37,837 bases of DNA from Thermocrinis sp. (GTDB taxonomy: Bacteria; Aquificota; Aquificia; Aquificales; Aquificaceae). Made by a program: the position numbers and the translations under genes. The notes beneath the pieces are model-generated. The model worked only from the letters and a program-made list of their open reading frames with translations, searched no databases and was not told the DNA's origin. This document shows, one piece after another, positions 1-7,625 of the stretch. Each line of letters opens with the position of its first letter. The stretch's first letter is position 1. The DNA is taken from NCBI RefSeq assembly GCF_036781485.1, contig NZ_DAIQAX010000013.1, positions 1-37,837 on the forward strand, read 5' to 3'.

Positions 1-78
1 TTAGTTCCCTTAGAGGTTGGGGGGACGGCCCAATGTGGGATTTTTCGAACAGCCTTTGCAAACAATCCTAACTCTTGA
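1..78 (+). CDS. possible 3' end of an upstream gene (partial)
   Basis: Frame 1 is open from the window edge to a TGA at 76-78 and reads as 25 residues beginning LVPLEVGGTAQCGIFRTAF. Frame 3 is also open to a TAA at 69-71, so the true upstream frame cannot be decided here. An upstream gene overlapping the start of coaX would fit the tight packing seen elsewhere in the window. I do not recognise the fragment and assign no function. Confidence 0.25.
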   Translation, partial: LVPLEVGGTAQCGIFRTAFANNPNS

Positions 79-727
79 TATAGGAAATACCAGTGTGGAT
101 GCTTGCACCTTTGACGGAAAGGAGCTTAAGTATTTAGGAAAGTTTGCTCATGAGGAGTTAGACAAACTGCTTTTGGCTTACGATCAAATTTTGGCATGTT
201 CCGTAAAACCTTCTCTGAATTACAAACTAAATAACGCCCACATCTTCACACCCCAAGAAGTGCCCATAAAAACAGCTTTTGTAGGTAAGGAAAAGGTAGG
301 TATAGACAGACTTTTGAATCTTTACGGTGCTTTGGAGTTTTATTCAGAATCCTGCCTTTTGATAAGCTGTGGCACCGCTTTGGTGGTGGATCTGTTGGTT
401 GATGGTGTGTTTAAAGGAGGGTTTATAAGCTTGGGCTTGGGGACAAGACTAAGGTGTCTGAGCGAAAAGGCAGAGCTTATTCCACTTTTCAGGTTGGAGG
501 ACTTGGATGTGCCCTTGGGAAAGGACACTAAATCTGCCATACTTGGTGGATTGAAGAAGGAAGTTTTCTATTACATTGAAGGACTTTTAAAGGAGCTTGG
601 CGCAAGCTACAAAAGAAACTTTACCGTTATCATAACAGGTGGCGATGGATGGTTTTTAAAAAGCTTTGGAATCTACGATCCACTGCTCGTACACAAGGCA
701 ATGCTGAGGCTTAGAAAACTCTTATGA
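56..727 (+). CDS. coaX: type III pantothenate kinase (CoaX)
   Basis: Phosphorylates pantothenate with ATP, the first step of coenzyme A synthesis, in the cytosol. Family signatures, in order, are DIGNTS near the N-terminus, GIDR in the middle, CGTALVVD, GGFISLG and a late ITGGDG. Type III enzymes normally carry three conserved aspartates, in D-x-GNT, G-x-DR and D-x-GTA. The first two are present, but the third motif reads SCGTA, so serine replaces aspartate. I recall a similar change in the Aquifex protein, so it may be a lineage trait. The start is uncertain. TTG at 56 puts the usual six to seven residues before DIGNT; TTG at 17 and GTG at 35 are in frame but add residues the family lacks, and no Shine-Dalgarno decides. 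The 3' end overlaps convergent mqnC by 17 bp. Confidence 0.88.
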   Translation: MQTILTLDIGNTSVDACTFDGKELKYLGKFAHEELDKLLLAYDQILACSVKPSLNYKLNNAHIFTPQEVPIKTAFVGKEKVGIDRLLNLYGALEFYSESCLLISCGTALVVDLLVDGVFKGGFISLGLGTRLRCLSEKAELIPLFRLEDLDVPLGKDTKSAILGGLKKEVFYYIEGLLKELGASYKRNFTVIITGGDGWFLKSFGIYDPLLVHKAMLRLRKLL

Positions 728-1784
728 TCCGATAGTATGTATCTCTCTGGGCGGGAATAAAGCCAGCAGACCTTATGGTATTTACCATATCCTCTACCTT
801 CGGAATGGACACCTTATAGGATGTGGAAGAGATAACGTTTTCCTCTATCATCACACTGCCAAGGTCGTTTGCTCCAAAGTGAAGGCCTACCATACCTACT
901 TGCATAGTTTGCGTGACATGTGAGCTTTGAATGTTTCTGAAGTTATCCAAGTATATCCTAGAAAGAGCTAAGACTTTTAGGTAATAAGTAGATGGTGATT
1001 CTTCTATGTGATCAAGCTGAGTGTTTCCCTTTTTAAAGGTCCAAGGAATAAAGGCAGTAAATCCGCCTGTTTCATCCTGAATCCTTCTTACCCTTTCCAG
1101 ATGCTCCACTATATGCTTTGGCTCTTCCACATGTCCAAACATCATAGTTGCGGTGGAAGTCATACCAAGCCTGTGGGCAGTTCTGTGCACCTCTTCCCAC
1201 TCTTCCACGGAGCACTTACCCGGACTTAAAAATCTTCTTACTTCTGAAGATAGAATCTCTGCACCACCACCAGGCAGAGAATCAAGACCAGCATTCTTTA
1301 ATTCTCTCAAAACCTCCTCAATGGTCAGCTTTTCAATTCTTGCAAGATAGACTATTTCTGGTGCAGAAAAGGAGTGTATTTGAACTTGTGGAAAGGTTTT
1401 CTTTATGGTCCTTAGCAGCTCCACGTAGAATTCAAGGGGCAGGTCTGGATTTAGCCCACCTTGCATAAGCAGAGTAGTTCCACCCCAATCTACGAGCTCT
1501 TTAACCTTCTCTAAAATCTGGTCTGTGTCCAAAACGTAAGCATCTGTAGAATTCACACTCCTTTTAAAAGCGCAAAATTTACATCCTGCAACGCACACGT
1601 TAGTGTAATTTACGTTTCTATCTATGACAAAAGTGACCACATCCTCTGGGTGGTGAAGTCTTCTTACTTGGTCCGCTAAGTAGCCCAGCGTAGATAAGTC
1701 TAAACTCTCCAAAAGCTCTAAGGCTTCCTCTTGGCTTATTCTGTTTCCTTCCAGTATATGCTCAAACCTTGAAAGTTTTTTCAT
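711..1784 (-). CDS. mqnC: dehypoxanthine futalosine cyclase (MqnC), radical SAM
   Basis: Radical-SAM enzyme of the futalosine menaquinone route. It cyclises dehypoxanthine futalosine to the cyclic precursor of the naphthoquinone ring. The 357-residue protein has the cluster motif Cys64-x3-Cys68-x2-Cys71 (CVAGCKFC), then QGGLNPDL at 108-114, HSFSAPEI, and the PGGGAEI segment shared by MqnC and MqnE. QGGLNPDL and SFSAPEI favour MqnC over MqnE, whose equivalents (GGVPPHW, TAVEIHH) occur in the second radical-SAM gene at 4331. It lies 12 bp downstream of dcd and is probably cotranscribed with it. Related Aquificaceae make a methylthio-naphthoquinone, so the product may feed that variant; that is established for relatives, not shown here. 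Confidence 0.92.
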   Translation of the reverse strand: MKKLSRFEHILEGNRISQEEALELLESLDLSTLGYLADQVRRLHHPEDVVTFVIDRNVNYTNVCVAGCKFCAFKRSVNSTDAYVLDTDQILEKVKELVDWGGTTLLMQGGLNPDLPLEFYVELLRTIKKTFPQVQIHSFSAPEIVYLARIEKLTIEEVLRELKNAGLDSLPGGGAEILSSEVRRFLSPGKCSVEEWEEVHRTAHRLGMTSTATMMFGHVEEPKHIVEHLERVRRIQDETGGFTAFIPWTFKKGNTQLDHIEESPSTYYLKVLALSRIYLDNFRNIQSSHVTQTMQVGMVGLHFGANDLGSVMIEENVISSTSYKVSIPKVEDMVNTIRSAGFIPAQRDTYYRIIRVF

Positions 1785-1796
1785 AAGATTTTGAAT

Positions 1797-2339
1797 TTAT
1801 TCCTGTGAGCCTAAAAGGTCCATATATATCTTTGATGCGGTAGCTCCCTTTTGTCCAAAGTACTTGCCTCTGTAAGGTTTTTCTGCAGGTCTATCCAACT
1901 TAGCTAAAACTATCTGACATACCCTCATACCCTTGTAAAGCTTTATAGGACAGCTGTTGGCATTGTAAAACTCCAAGGTTATCTGGCCTTCAAAGCCTGC
2001 ATCTACCCAGCCTGCGTTCTCTATGAAAAGTCCCAGCCTTCCCAAAGAAGACCTACCTTCCACAAAGGCGGTTATATATTTTGGAAGTTTTATGTACTCT
2101 AAGGTGGTGGCAAGGAGAAAGGATTTTGGTTCTATGATTAAGCCCTCCTCTGGAACCTTAACTCTCTGAACTGGAATTTTCTCCTGCCTGACGTCTATAA
2201 GGTCCGCAACGTAGAATAAAACATCCTCCCCAAGTCTTAGATCTATGGATGAGCTCTGTATGTTTTTTTCCTCAAAGGGCTCTATTCTTAGCTCACCTTT
2301 CTTTATGAGCTCTTTTATACTAACATCCGAAAGGATCAT
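1797..2339 (-). CDS. dcd: dCTP deaminase
   Basis: Deaminates dCTP to dUTP, supplying dUMP for thymidylate synthesis. The 180-residue length is typical. Visible signatures are SSIDLRLG near residue 30, GRSSLGRLG, and AGWVDAGFEGQITLE, which holds the expected catalytic glutamate, then GQKGATASK near the C-terminus, where trimer and triphosphate contacts lie in the family. Whether it also has dUTPase activity, as in some archaeal and actinobacterial members, cannot be told from the sequence. The ATG lies 16 bp downstream of the tRNA-Leu 3' end on the same strand, with no clear Shine-Dalgarno, so tRNA, dcd and mqnC may share a transcript. Confidence 0.93.
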   Translation of the reverse strand: MILSDVSIKELIKKGELRIEPFEEKNIQSSSIDLRLGEDVLFYVADLIDVRQEKIPVQRVKVPEEGLIIEPKSFLLATTLEYIKLPKYITAFVEGRSSLGRLGLFIENAGWVDAGFEGQITLEFYNANSCPIKLYKGMRVCQIVLAKLDRPAEKPYRGKYFGQKGATASKIYMDLLGSQE

Positions 2340-2354
2340 GTTTTATTTTCCCAA

Positions 2355-2439
2355 TGGGGGTGGAGGGACTCGAACCCTCACGGGGGATTACCCCTGGGGA
2401 TTTTAAGTCCCCTGCGTCTGCCAGTTCCGCCACACCCCC
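2355..2439 (-). tRNA. tRNA-Leu (anticodon UAA)
   Basis: The minus strand folds as an 85-nt class II tRNA. Acceptor arms are GGGGGTG and CACCCCC with discriminator A. The D-arm region contains GGCGGAACTGGCAGACGC. The anticodon stem GGGGA/TCCCC closes loop CTTAAAA, giving anticodon TAA. A long variable arm follows, then T loop GTTCGAGTC. The long variable arm and TAA identify leucine. The 3' CCA is not encoded (TTGG follows the discriminator), so it must be added after transcription. Confidence 0.96.
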
Positions 2440-2460
2440 AACGCATTATTTATTTTAAGT

Positions 2461-2466
2461 TATAAT
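2461..2466 (+). promoter_or_regulatory. -10 box, probably giving a leaderless transcript
   Basis: A perfect TATAAT lies 6 bases before the ATG at 2473. Initiation at the usual distance would start the mRNA at or next to the A of the start codon. No convincing -35 is seen at 16-18 bp upstream and no Shine-Dalgarno is present. The tRNA-Leu gene begins 22 bp upstream in the opposite direction, so its promoter must share this AT-rich gap. Confidence 0.5.
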
Positions 2467-2472
2467 CAATGT

Positions 2473-3669
2473 ATGCGAGTAGCTTTTTTAAAAGTTGGAG
2501 AATACGAAGGCTTGGCAAGACACATTAAAGCTATTATCAGACGCTTTAGGGAGAAAGGTACAGAGGTGCTAGAGCTAAACATAGCAGAGGGGGATTTAAA
2601 CGAGAAAGTCAAAGAGCTTTTGGATTTTTCACCCTTCTTTTGTATAGACCTAAACGGCAGTGGAATAATTACTGTGGTTCAGGAAGACAATAAAAAAGTT
2701 CTTTCCGATGCGGCTGGCTTTGTGCATGTATCCATTTTCAACGACGAACCCTTATTTAACTTTATGCCTCTTATGGACCTCAGACCTGCCACTAACTTTT
2801 TGCCCGTAGTTTGCGACCTCAAATACGCAGACAGCTTGGCTTTCCTTGGAATAAAGCAACCGCCTTCCTATATTACGCCCTTCTTGGACCTTCAGCAGAT
2901 GAAGGAGCCAAGCACAGAAAGGAACATAAACCTTGCCTTTTTTGGACCAGTCATAGACCCAAACATTATTGCAAACCATGTGGCTCAGAGTGTTAAACAG
3001 GAGTTTTTGGGTGTATTCTTTGAAGTGGGGGACTTTATGTTTAGAAATCCGGAAGTCCATATCTTGCAGGCTCACGACTATATACTTTCAATGTTTAACC
3101 CAAACATTCAGGAAGAATACCTAAAATGGAGGGAAGAAAAACCACAGGAGTTCTTGACCTTTTTAAATCAAATATCCCTGTATGCCACTGCAAAGAAAAG
3201 GTGGTTTTTGCTTAGTTTTCTTGAAGGTATGGAACTGAAGATCTTCGGAGAAGTTCAGGGAGAGCTTTTTGAAGGGCATCAGTCCATAGTTCCCCAAAAC
3301 TGGGACGAGCTTTTAGAACTTCTTGGACAAAGTCTCATAGTAATTACCTCCTATCCTCACAGCGTGCCAACGGGTGTGGGTTTTGTTCCTTTGGAAGTGG
3401 CTGGCATGGGATGTGCTATGCTTGTAGATTACAAAGCAACTCTACCTGGTTTCTTCAATCCGGAAGAGGAAGTAATAACCTACCTTCCTTTAGATCGGGC
3501 TGAGATAGAAGAGAAGGTGCTTTACTATCTGGACTATCCAGAAAAGGCATTAGAAATTGGTGAAAGGGCAAGAAAGAAAGTCTTTGAAAAATACACTCAC
3601 GAAGACAGGGCAGACTTTCTGCATGATCTTTTTACCAACATCCTTGCAAGTTCTCAACAAAGCCAATAA
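2473..3669 (+). CDS. CgeB/DUF3880-like glycosyltransferase family protein
   Basis: A 398-residue soluble protein that I would place with CgeB-type GT-B glycosyltransferases. The N-terminal half resembles a DUF3880-like region (opening MRVAFLKVGEYEGLARHI, with FFCIDLNGSG near residue 55). The C-terminal part looks like the nucleotide-sugar-binding half of a family 1 glycosyltransferase: IVPQNWDELLELLGQS, then PTGVGFVPLEVAGMGCAML, and an ERARKKVFEKYTHEDR tail typical of the last helices. No signal peptide or membrane span. Donor and acceptor sugars are unknown. It heads a plus-strand run with a TAATG overlap to the DUF554 gene. Fold assignment is by pattern only. Confidence 0.62.
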   Translation: MRVAFLKVGEYEGLARHIKAIIRRFREKGTEVLELNIAEGDLNEKVKELLDFSPFFCIDLNGSGIITVVQEDNKKVLSDAAGFVHVSIFNDEPLFNFMPLMDLRPATNFLPVVCDLKYADSLAFLGIKQPPSYITPFLDLQQMKEPSTERNINLAFFGPVIDPNIIANHVAQSVKQEFLGVFFEVGDFMFRNPEVHILQAHDYILSMFNPNIQEEYLKWREEKPQEFLTFLNQISLYATAKKRWFLLSFLEGMELKIFGEVQGELFEGHQSIVPQNWDELLELLGQSLIVITSYPHSVPTGVGFVPLEVAGMGCAMLVDYKATLPGFFNPEEEVITYLPLDRAEIEEKVLYYLDYPEKALEIGERARKKVFEKYTHEDRADFLHDLFTNILASSQQSQ

Positions 3670-4313
3670 TGTTTGTAGGCTTTGGCACGCTGGTTAACGC
3701 AGTGCTTATTTTGGTAGGCTCCATCCTTGGGACACAGGCCAAGAGATTCATACCAGAAACGTTAAAAGACGGTATAACCCACGCCATAGGAGTTTTTACT
3801 ATCCTTTTGGGGGTAAAGCTTTTGATAGAGAACAAACCGGAGATGTTGAAAATGTTCTTCTTGCTGATCCTCGGTGGTGGCATTGGATATACGCTACGTT
3901 TAGAAGAAAGGATAGAAAGTCTCCCTGGGGAAAAAAAGTCTGGATTTCTGACCGCATCTTTGCTTTTTACGATAGGTCCCATGACGTTTATGGGATGCTT
4001 CCTTGAAGCTACAAAAGGGGACAGTAGCCTTTTACTTTCAAAGGCTTTCATGGACGGAGTCTCCTCAACCATCCTAGGCAGTATCTTTGGAAAGGGGGTG
4101 CTACTTTCCGCTTTTTACGTCCTCATCTTTCAAGGAGCTTTAACCTTTGGGTTTTACTTATTGGGAGACGCTGTAAAAGCCCAATCCACTTCAAACGCCC
4201 TCTTTTTAGGTGGCGGCCTTCTTATAGTACTGGGCATGAAAATTTTGGGTCTTTTAGAGCAAGTGAAGCTTGTAAACTTTCTACCTTCTTTGTTGCTTTC
4301 ACTGGTTGTTTGA
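3669..4313 (+). CDS. DUF554 family integral membrane protein
   Basis: A 214-residue polytopic inner-membrane protein of the DUF554 (YqgA/YdfK) family, whose function is not established. It starts with the characteristic GFGTLVNAVLILVGSILG segment. Further hydrophobic spans lie near residues 38-52, 63-76, 96-112, 130-165 and 175-214, with glycine-rich turns. Its ATG overlaps the preceding stop by one base (TAATG), so the two are probably cotranscribed and translationally coupled. The stop overlaps an in-frame TTG of the mqnE frame. Nothing in the neighbourhood suggests a substrate. Confidence 0.8.
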   Translation: MFVGFGTLVNAVLILVGSILGTQAKRFIPETLKDGITHAIGVFTILLGVKLLIENKPEMLKMFFLLILGGGIGYTLRLEERIESLPGEKKSGFLTASLLFTIGPMTFMGCFLEATKGDSSLLLSKAFMDGVSSTILGSIFGKGVLLSAFYVLIFQGALTFGFYLLGDAVKAQSTSNALFLGGGLLIVLGMKILGLLEQVKLVNFLPSLLLSLVV

Positions 4314-4330
4314 ATATATTATTTACCGCT

Positions 4331-5440
4331 ATGGAATTAGAAGTGCTTATAAGAAATCAAAAAGATAGAAAGTTAAAAGAAATAGGGCAAAAGGTTTTGG
4401 ATGGTACCAGGCTCAGTGCAGAGGATGCTATAGAGCTTTTCTATTCCAATCATTTAGCATACATAGGAGCCCTTGCGGAGTGGGTAAATAGGAAAAAGAA
4501 CGGCATGTTTGCTTACTTTATAGTCAATCGTCAGATAAATCCTACTAACGTGTGCGTATATCAGTGCGATTTTTGCGCCTTTGGGGTGAAAAAGTCTGAC
4601 CATAGGGCATATGAGATGAGCATGGAAGAAATACTTAAAAAAGTGGAGCAGACTTATCTACAAGGGGGAAGGGAAGTACACATAGTGGGTGGTGTGCCAC
4701 CTCATTGGAAAGTGGAAGATTATATTTTTGTTGTCAAGAAGATAAAAGAGAACTTCCCAGATATCGTGGTAAAGGCTTGGACTGCGGTAGAGATACATCA
4801 TATGGCAAAAGTCTCAAAGAAAAGCTACGAGGATATTCTCCTTGAGCTAAAGGAAGCTGGGCTTTCTGCCATTCCTGGCGGAGGTGCGGAGATCTTCTCC
4901 GAAAGGGTAAGAAAGATAATAGCTCCATACAAAGCCAATGCGGAGGAATACTTGGAAATTCACAGGACAGCCCACAAGCTTGGAATACCATCCAACGCCA
5001 CCATGCTCTACGGTCATGTAGAAACCTACGAGGAGAGGGTGGAGCACATGCTAAAGCTTAGGGAGCTTCAGGACGAAACGGGGGGCTTTCAGGTCTTCAT
5101 TCCATTGGCTTACTGGCCTGAAGGCACAAGGCTCGGAGGAAAGCGCACCTCATCAGTGGATGACCTAAAAACCATAGCCATATCCAGGCTATTTTTAGAC
5201 AACTTCCCTCACATAAAGGCCTATTGGATAACCTTGGGAGAAAGAGTAACCCAGATAGCTCTGAACATGGGGGCAGACGATGTGGATGGAACTATAGAAG
5301 AGGAGAAAATAGTCCATGCTGCTGGTACCCAAAGTCCTTACAAACAGAGCAAAGAAAAGCTCATAAAACTGATCAAAGATGCGGGTAAAATACCGGTGGA
5401 GAGGGATACCTTTTACAATGTAATAGCCATCTACTCTTGA
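4331..5440 (+). CDS. mqnE: aminodeoxyfutalosine synthase (MqnE), radical SAM
   Basis: Radical-SAM enzyme joining an adenosyl radical to 3-[(1-carboxyvinyl)oxy]benzoate to give 6-amino-6-deoxyfutalosine, an entry step of the futalosine menaquinone pathway. It carries a Cx3Cx2C cluster motif (CVYQCDFC), then GGVPPHW, TAVEIHH and IPGGGAEIFSERV, which separate it from MqnC. The start is ambiguous. TTG at 4310 overlaps the DUF554 stop as TTGA and adds seven residues; ATG at 4331 begins MELEVLIRNQ and matches the usual family N-terminus better, so I prefer it. The 3' end overlaps the kinase ATG by one base. Its partner mqnC lies 2.5 kb away on the other strand. Confidence 0.92.
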   Translation: MELEVLIRNQKDRKLKEIGQKVLDGTRLSAEDAIELFYSNHLAYIGALAEWVNRKKNGMFAYFIVNRQINPTNVCVYQCDFCAFGVKKSDHRAYEMSMEEILKKVEQTYLQGGREVHIVGGVPPHWKVEDYIFVVKKIKENFPDIVVKAWTAVEIHHMAKVSKKSYEDILLELKEAGLSAIPGGGAEIFSERVRKIIAPYKANAEEYLEIHRTAHKLGIPSNATMLYGHVETYEERVEHMLKLRELQDETGGFQVFIPLAYWPEGTRLGGKRTSSVDDLKTIAISRLFLDNFPHIKAYWITLGERVTQIALNMGADDVDGTIEEEKIVHAAGTQSPYKQSKEKLIKLIKDAGKIPVERDTFYNVIAIYS

Positions 5441-7179
5441 TGGACAAGCTCAAGCTTTTCCTTCCTTTTTTTCTGTTCATCGTTTTTTTCATCGGTATAA
5501 ACATAGCCTTTTTGGACAACCTGCGCAAGATCTGGACGGTGGGCTTTCCTCTAATACTTCTGATAATAAACTTAGACCTGCTAATTCTCATATTGGTTTT
5601 TTTCCTATTTTTCAGAAAGTTTATAAAAACGTACCTTCAGACTCAGAAAGGAAAGCTAAGAAAAAGGCTATCCAATATTCTTTTCCTATACATGTTTTTG
5701 CCCATACTTTTTCTGAACTTGGCATCCTCTGTGGTGCTTCTTCAATCCACAAAGACTTTTTTAAGCTCCCAGCTTAAGGATGTGGCAAATAGAACGGAAA
5801 ACCTAAAACAGAGCATTGAAAATCAGGAAAGGGAAATAGTAGAAATCTACAGGACTTTTTTTAGCTCCGTCTTAGAAAGGGGAGAAAATCCAGAGGATTA
5901 TTCAAAAACTTTAAAACACATAAAAACCGTGTCAAAAACAGAAGGGTGCATAGAGCAGGAGACTGCAGATCTTTTTGTTATTTGCGTGGGAGAATACAGG
6001 ATAGAGCTTGTTAAAGATAGGGCTTTGGAGAAAGGCTTAAATTCCTTATATGGGGTTTCAAGGGACCTTAGAAATCTTGTAAAGTCTAGGGATGTGATAG
6101 CGGGGATATACCTGTATTTTCTTGTACTTCTGTCTTTTGTTGCTTTGCTTGCATCCTTCTGGTTTGGCAACCTCGTAGCAAGGTACATAAGCATACCTCT
6201 GGAGGAACTGTCTTCAAAAACAAAGGAGATAGCAAAGGGTAGGTTTGACGTAAACTTAAAGGTTCCAAACACGGGGGATGAGATATCCCAATTAGCCCAG
6301 TCCCTTTCTTCTATGAAGGACGAGCTAAAGGCTTTTTATGAGCGATTGGAGAAGGAGAAGGAATTTCTGAAAAACTTGATAGAGAGCTTGCCAGTAGGTA
6401 TAAGGTTTGTAAGCAAAGAGGGGGAAGTTTTGGAAAATAAAGCCTACCGTCAGATGGAAAAAGAGGGTCCTGAGATAAACCACACTCAGCTTGAAACTCC
6501 CTACGGCAGTATGCACATATACGAAGACTTAAGGCCCGTAATCATGGCAGAGAGGTTTAGAACGTGGCAGGACGCAGTAAAAAGGCTGGCTCATGAAATA
6601 AAAAATCCACTAACACCTATAGGACTTAACCTAGAAAGGCTGATTCTTTTGGCTCAAAAAGGAAAATTAACTCAGGATGAGGTTGTAAGGGTTTGCCAAA
6701 TGCTACTTGAGGAGATAGAAAGGATAAAGTCTGCGGTAAATTACTTTAGGGACCTTTCTTACCACAAAGAGATAAAGATAGAGACCTTTGATCTGGCAGA
6801 GCTGATAAGGGACATGGGGAGACTGTATCCAAACTTGGAAATTCAAGTAATCGGAAGCCGCCTCGTTAAAGCAGACAAAAGCATGATAAAGGAGTGCTTT
6901 TTTAATCTTTTTAACAACAGCTTGGAGTGGGGGGCAAAGAAAGTAAGGGTGTTTATAACGGAAAAGGGATTTGCTTATGAGGATGACGGAAGGGGATTGG
7001 AAAAGGGACAAGAGGAGGGTATATTCTTACCTTTCCATTCTTCCAACCCACAAGGTATGGGTTTAGGCCTTGCGGTGGTCAAACACATTTTTCAAATGCA
7101 CGGTTGGGAAATAAAGGTTATACCAGAGAAAGGAGGCTTTTATGCAGAGGTTTCATTCAACAGAGAGGGTAATATTTGA
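5440..7179 (+). CDS. NtrY-like membrane sensor histidine kinase
   Basis: About 579 residues. Hydrophobic spans lie near residues 7-26, 35-58 and 82-104, then an approximately 115-residue presumably extracytoplasmic sensor region, then a span near 223-246. A HAMP domain (about 247-300), a short PAS-like segment (310-360), the H-box LAHEIKNPLTPI with phosphoacceptor histidine near 385, the N-box FFNLFNNSLEWG, and the G-boxes EDDGRG and GMGLGLAVV follow. HEIKNPLTPI and the topology are typical of NtrY kinases, which usually pair with NtrX. No response regulator is in the window, so partner and signal are unknown. ATG at 5440 overlaps the mqnE stop (TGATG); an in-frame TTG at 5437 adds one residue. 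The 3' end overlaps the convergent gene by 40 bp. Confidence 0.88.
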   Translation: MDKLKLFLPFFLFIVFFIGINIAFLDNLRKIWTVGFPLILLIINLDLLILILVFFLFFRKFIKTYLQTQKGKLRKRLSNILFLYMFLPILFLNLASSVVLLQSTKTFLSSQLKDVANRTENLKQSIENQEREIVEIYRTFFSSVLERGENPEDYSKTLKHIKTVSKTEGCIEQETADLFVICVGEYRIELVKDRALEKGLNSLYGVSRDLRNLVKSRDVIAGIYLYFLVLLSFVALLASFWFGNLVARYISIPLEELSSKTKEIAKGRFDVNLKVPNTGDEISQLAQSLSSMKDELKAFYERLEKEKEFLKNLIESLPVGIRFVSKEGEVLENKAYRQMEKEGPEINHTQLETPYGSMHIYEDLRPVIMAERFRTWQDAVKRLAHEIKNPLTPIGLNLERLILLAQKGKLTQDEVVRVCQMLLEEIERIKSAVNYFRDLSYHKEIKIETFDLAELIRDMGRLYPNLEIQVIGSRLVKADKSMIKECFFNLFNNSLEWGAKKVRVFITEKGFAYEDDGRGLEKGQEEGIFLPFHSSNPQGMGLGLAVVKHIFQMHGWEIKVIPEKGGFYAEVSFNREGNI

Positions 7180-7625
7180 AGAATCCTTATAAAGTGGTTT
7201 TCCCATACAGTGTCTAACACGTCAGCAACTGCTTTTTCTTGCTCTTCTGGACTAAGCGCCTTAAAACTTTCCGACTTTACTCCCTTTTCGTGAAGCAAAA
7301 GGGGAACAAAAATCTTGCCCAACGAGTAAAACAGAAAGCAAAGCTCTTTCTCGGAAAGCTGGGACAGACCTCCAAAGGTTCTGTATGTTTTAAAAAAAGC
7401 CCAGTTTGTCCAAAAGAGCACATCTTGATCTTCCAGCCTCTTTTCGTATCCCCCTACGTGCATGCACGCCAAAGCTTTTAAAGACCGTTCATCTATTTCT
7501 GGATAAAGTTTGTTTATCTCACTTTCCCGTAAATAGCGAACCTTAGATTCTATATTTTCGTATTCCCTTAAAAAGCGTTCTTTCCACTCACCATACCTAA
7601 AAAACTCCCGAAAAAGAGTTTTCAA
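7140..7625 (-). CDS. hypothetical protein, last gene of the ileS operon
   Basis: A 161-residue, probably soluble protein I do not recognise. It is rich in aromatic and charged residues (FREFFRYGEWKERFLREYE at the start) and looks mainly helical. No signal peptide, membrane span or metal motif is obvious. The start is TTG at 7625, overlapping the stop of the zinc-ribbon gene as TTGA, which supports translational coupling and argues that the ORF is real. No ATG is in frame until well inside. The C-terminus overlaps the end of the convergent kinase gene by 40 bp. Neighbouring heme-related and cell-wall genes do not define a role. Confidence 0.65.
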   Translation of the reverse strand: MKTLFREFFRYGEWKERFLREYENIESKVRYLRESEINKLYPEIDERSLKALACMHVGGYEKRLEDQDVLFWTNWAFFKTYRTFGGLSQLSEKELCFLFYSLGKIFVPLLLHEKGVKSESFKALSPEEQEKAVADVLDTVWENHFIRILQILPSLLNETSA

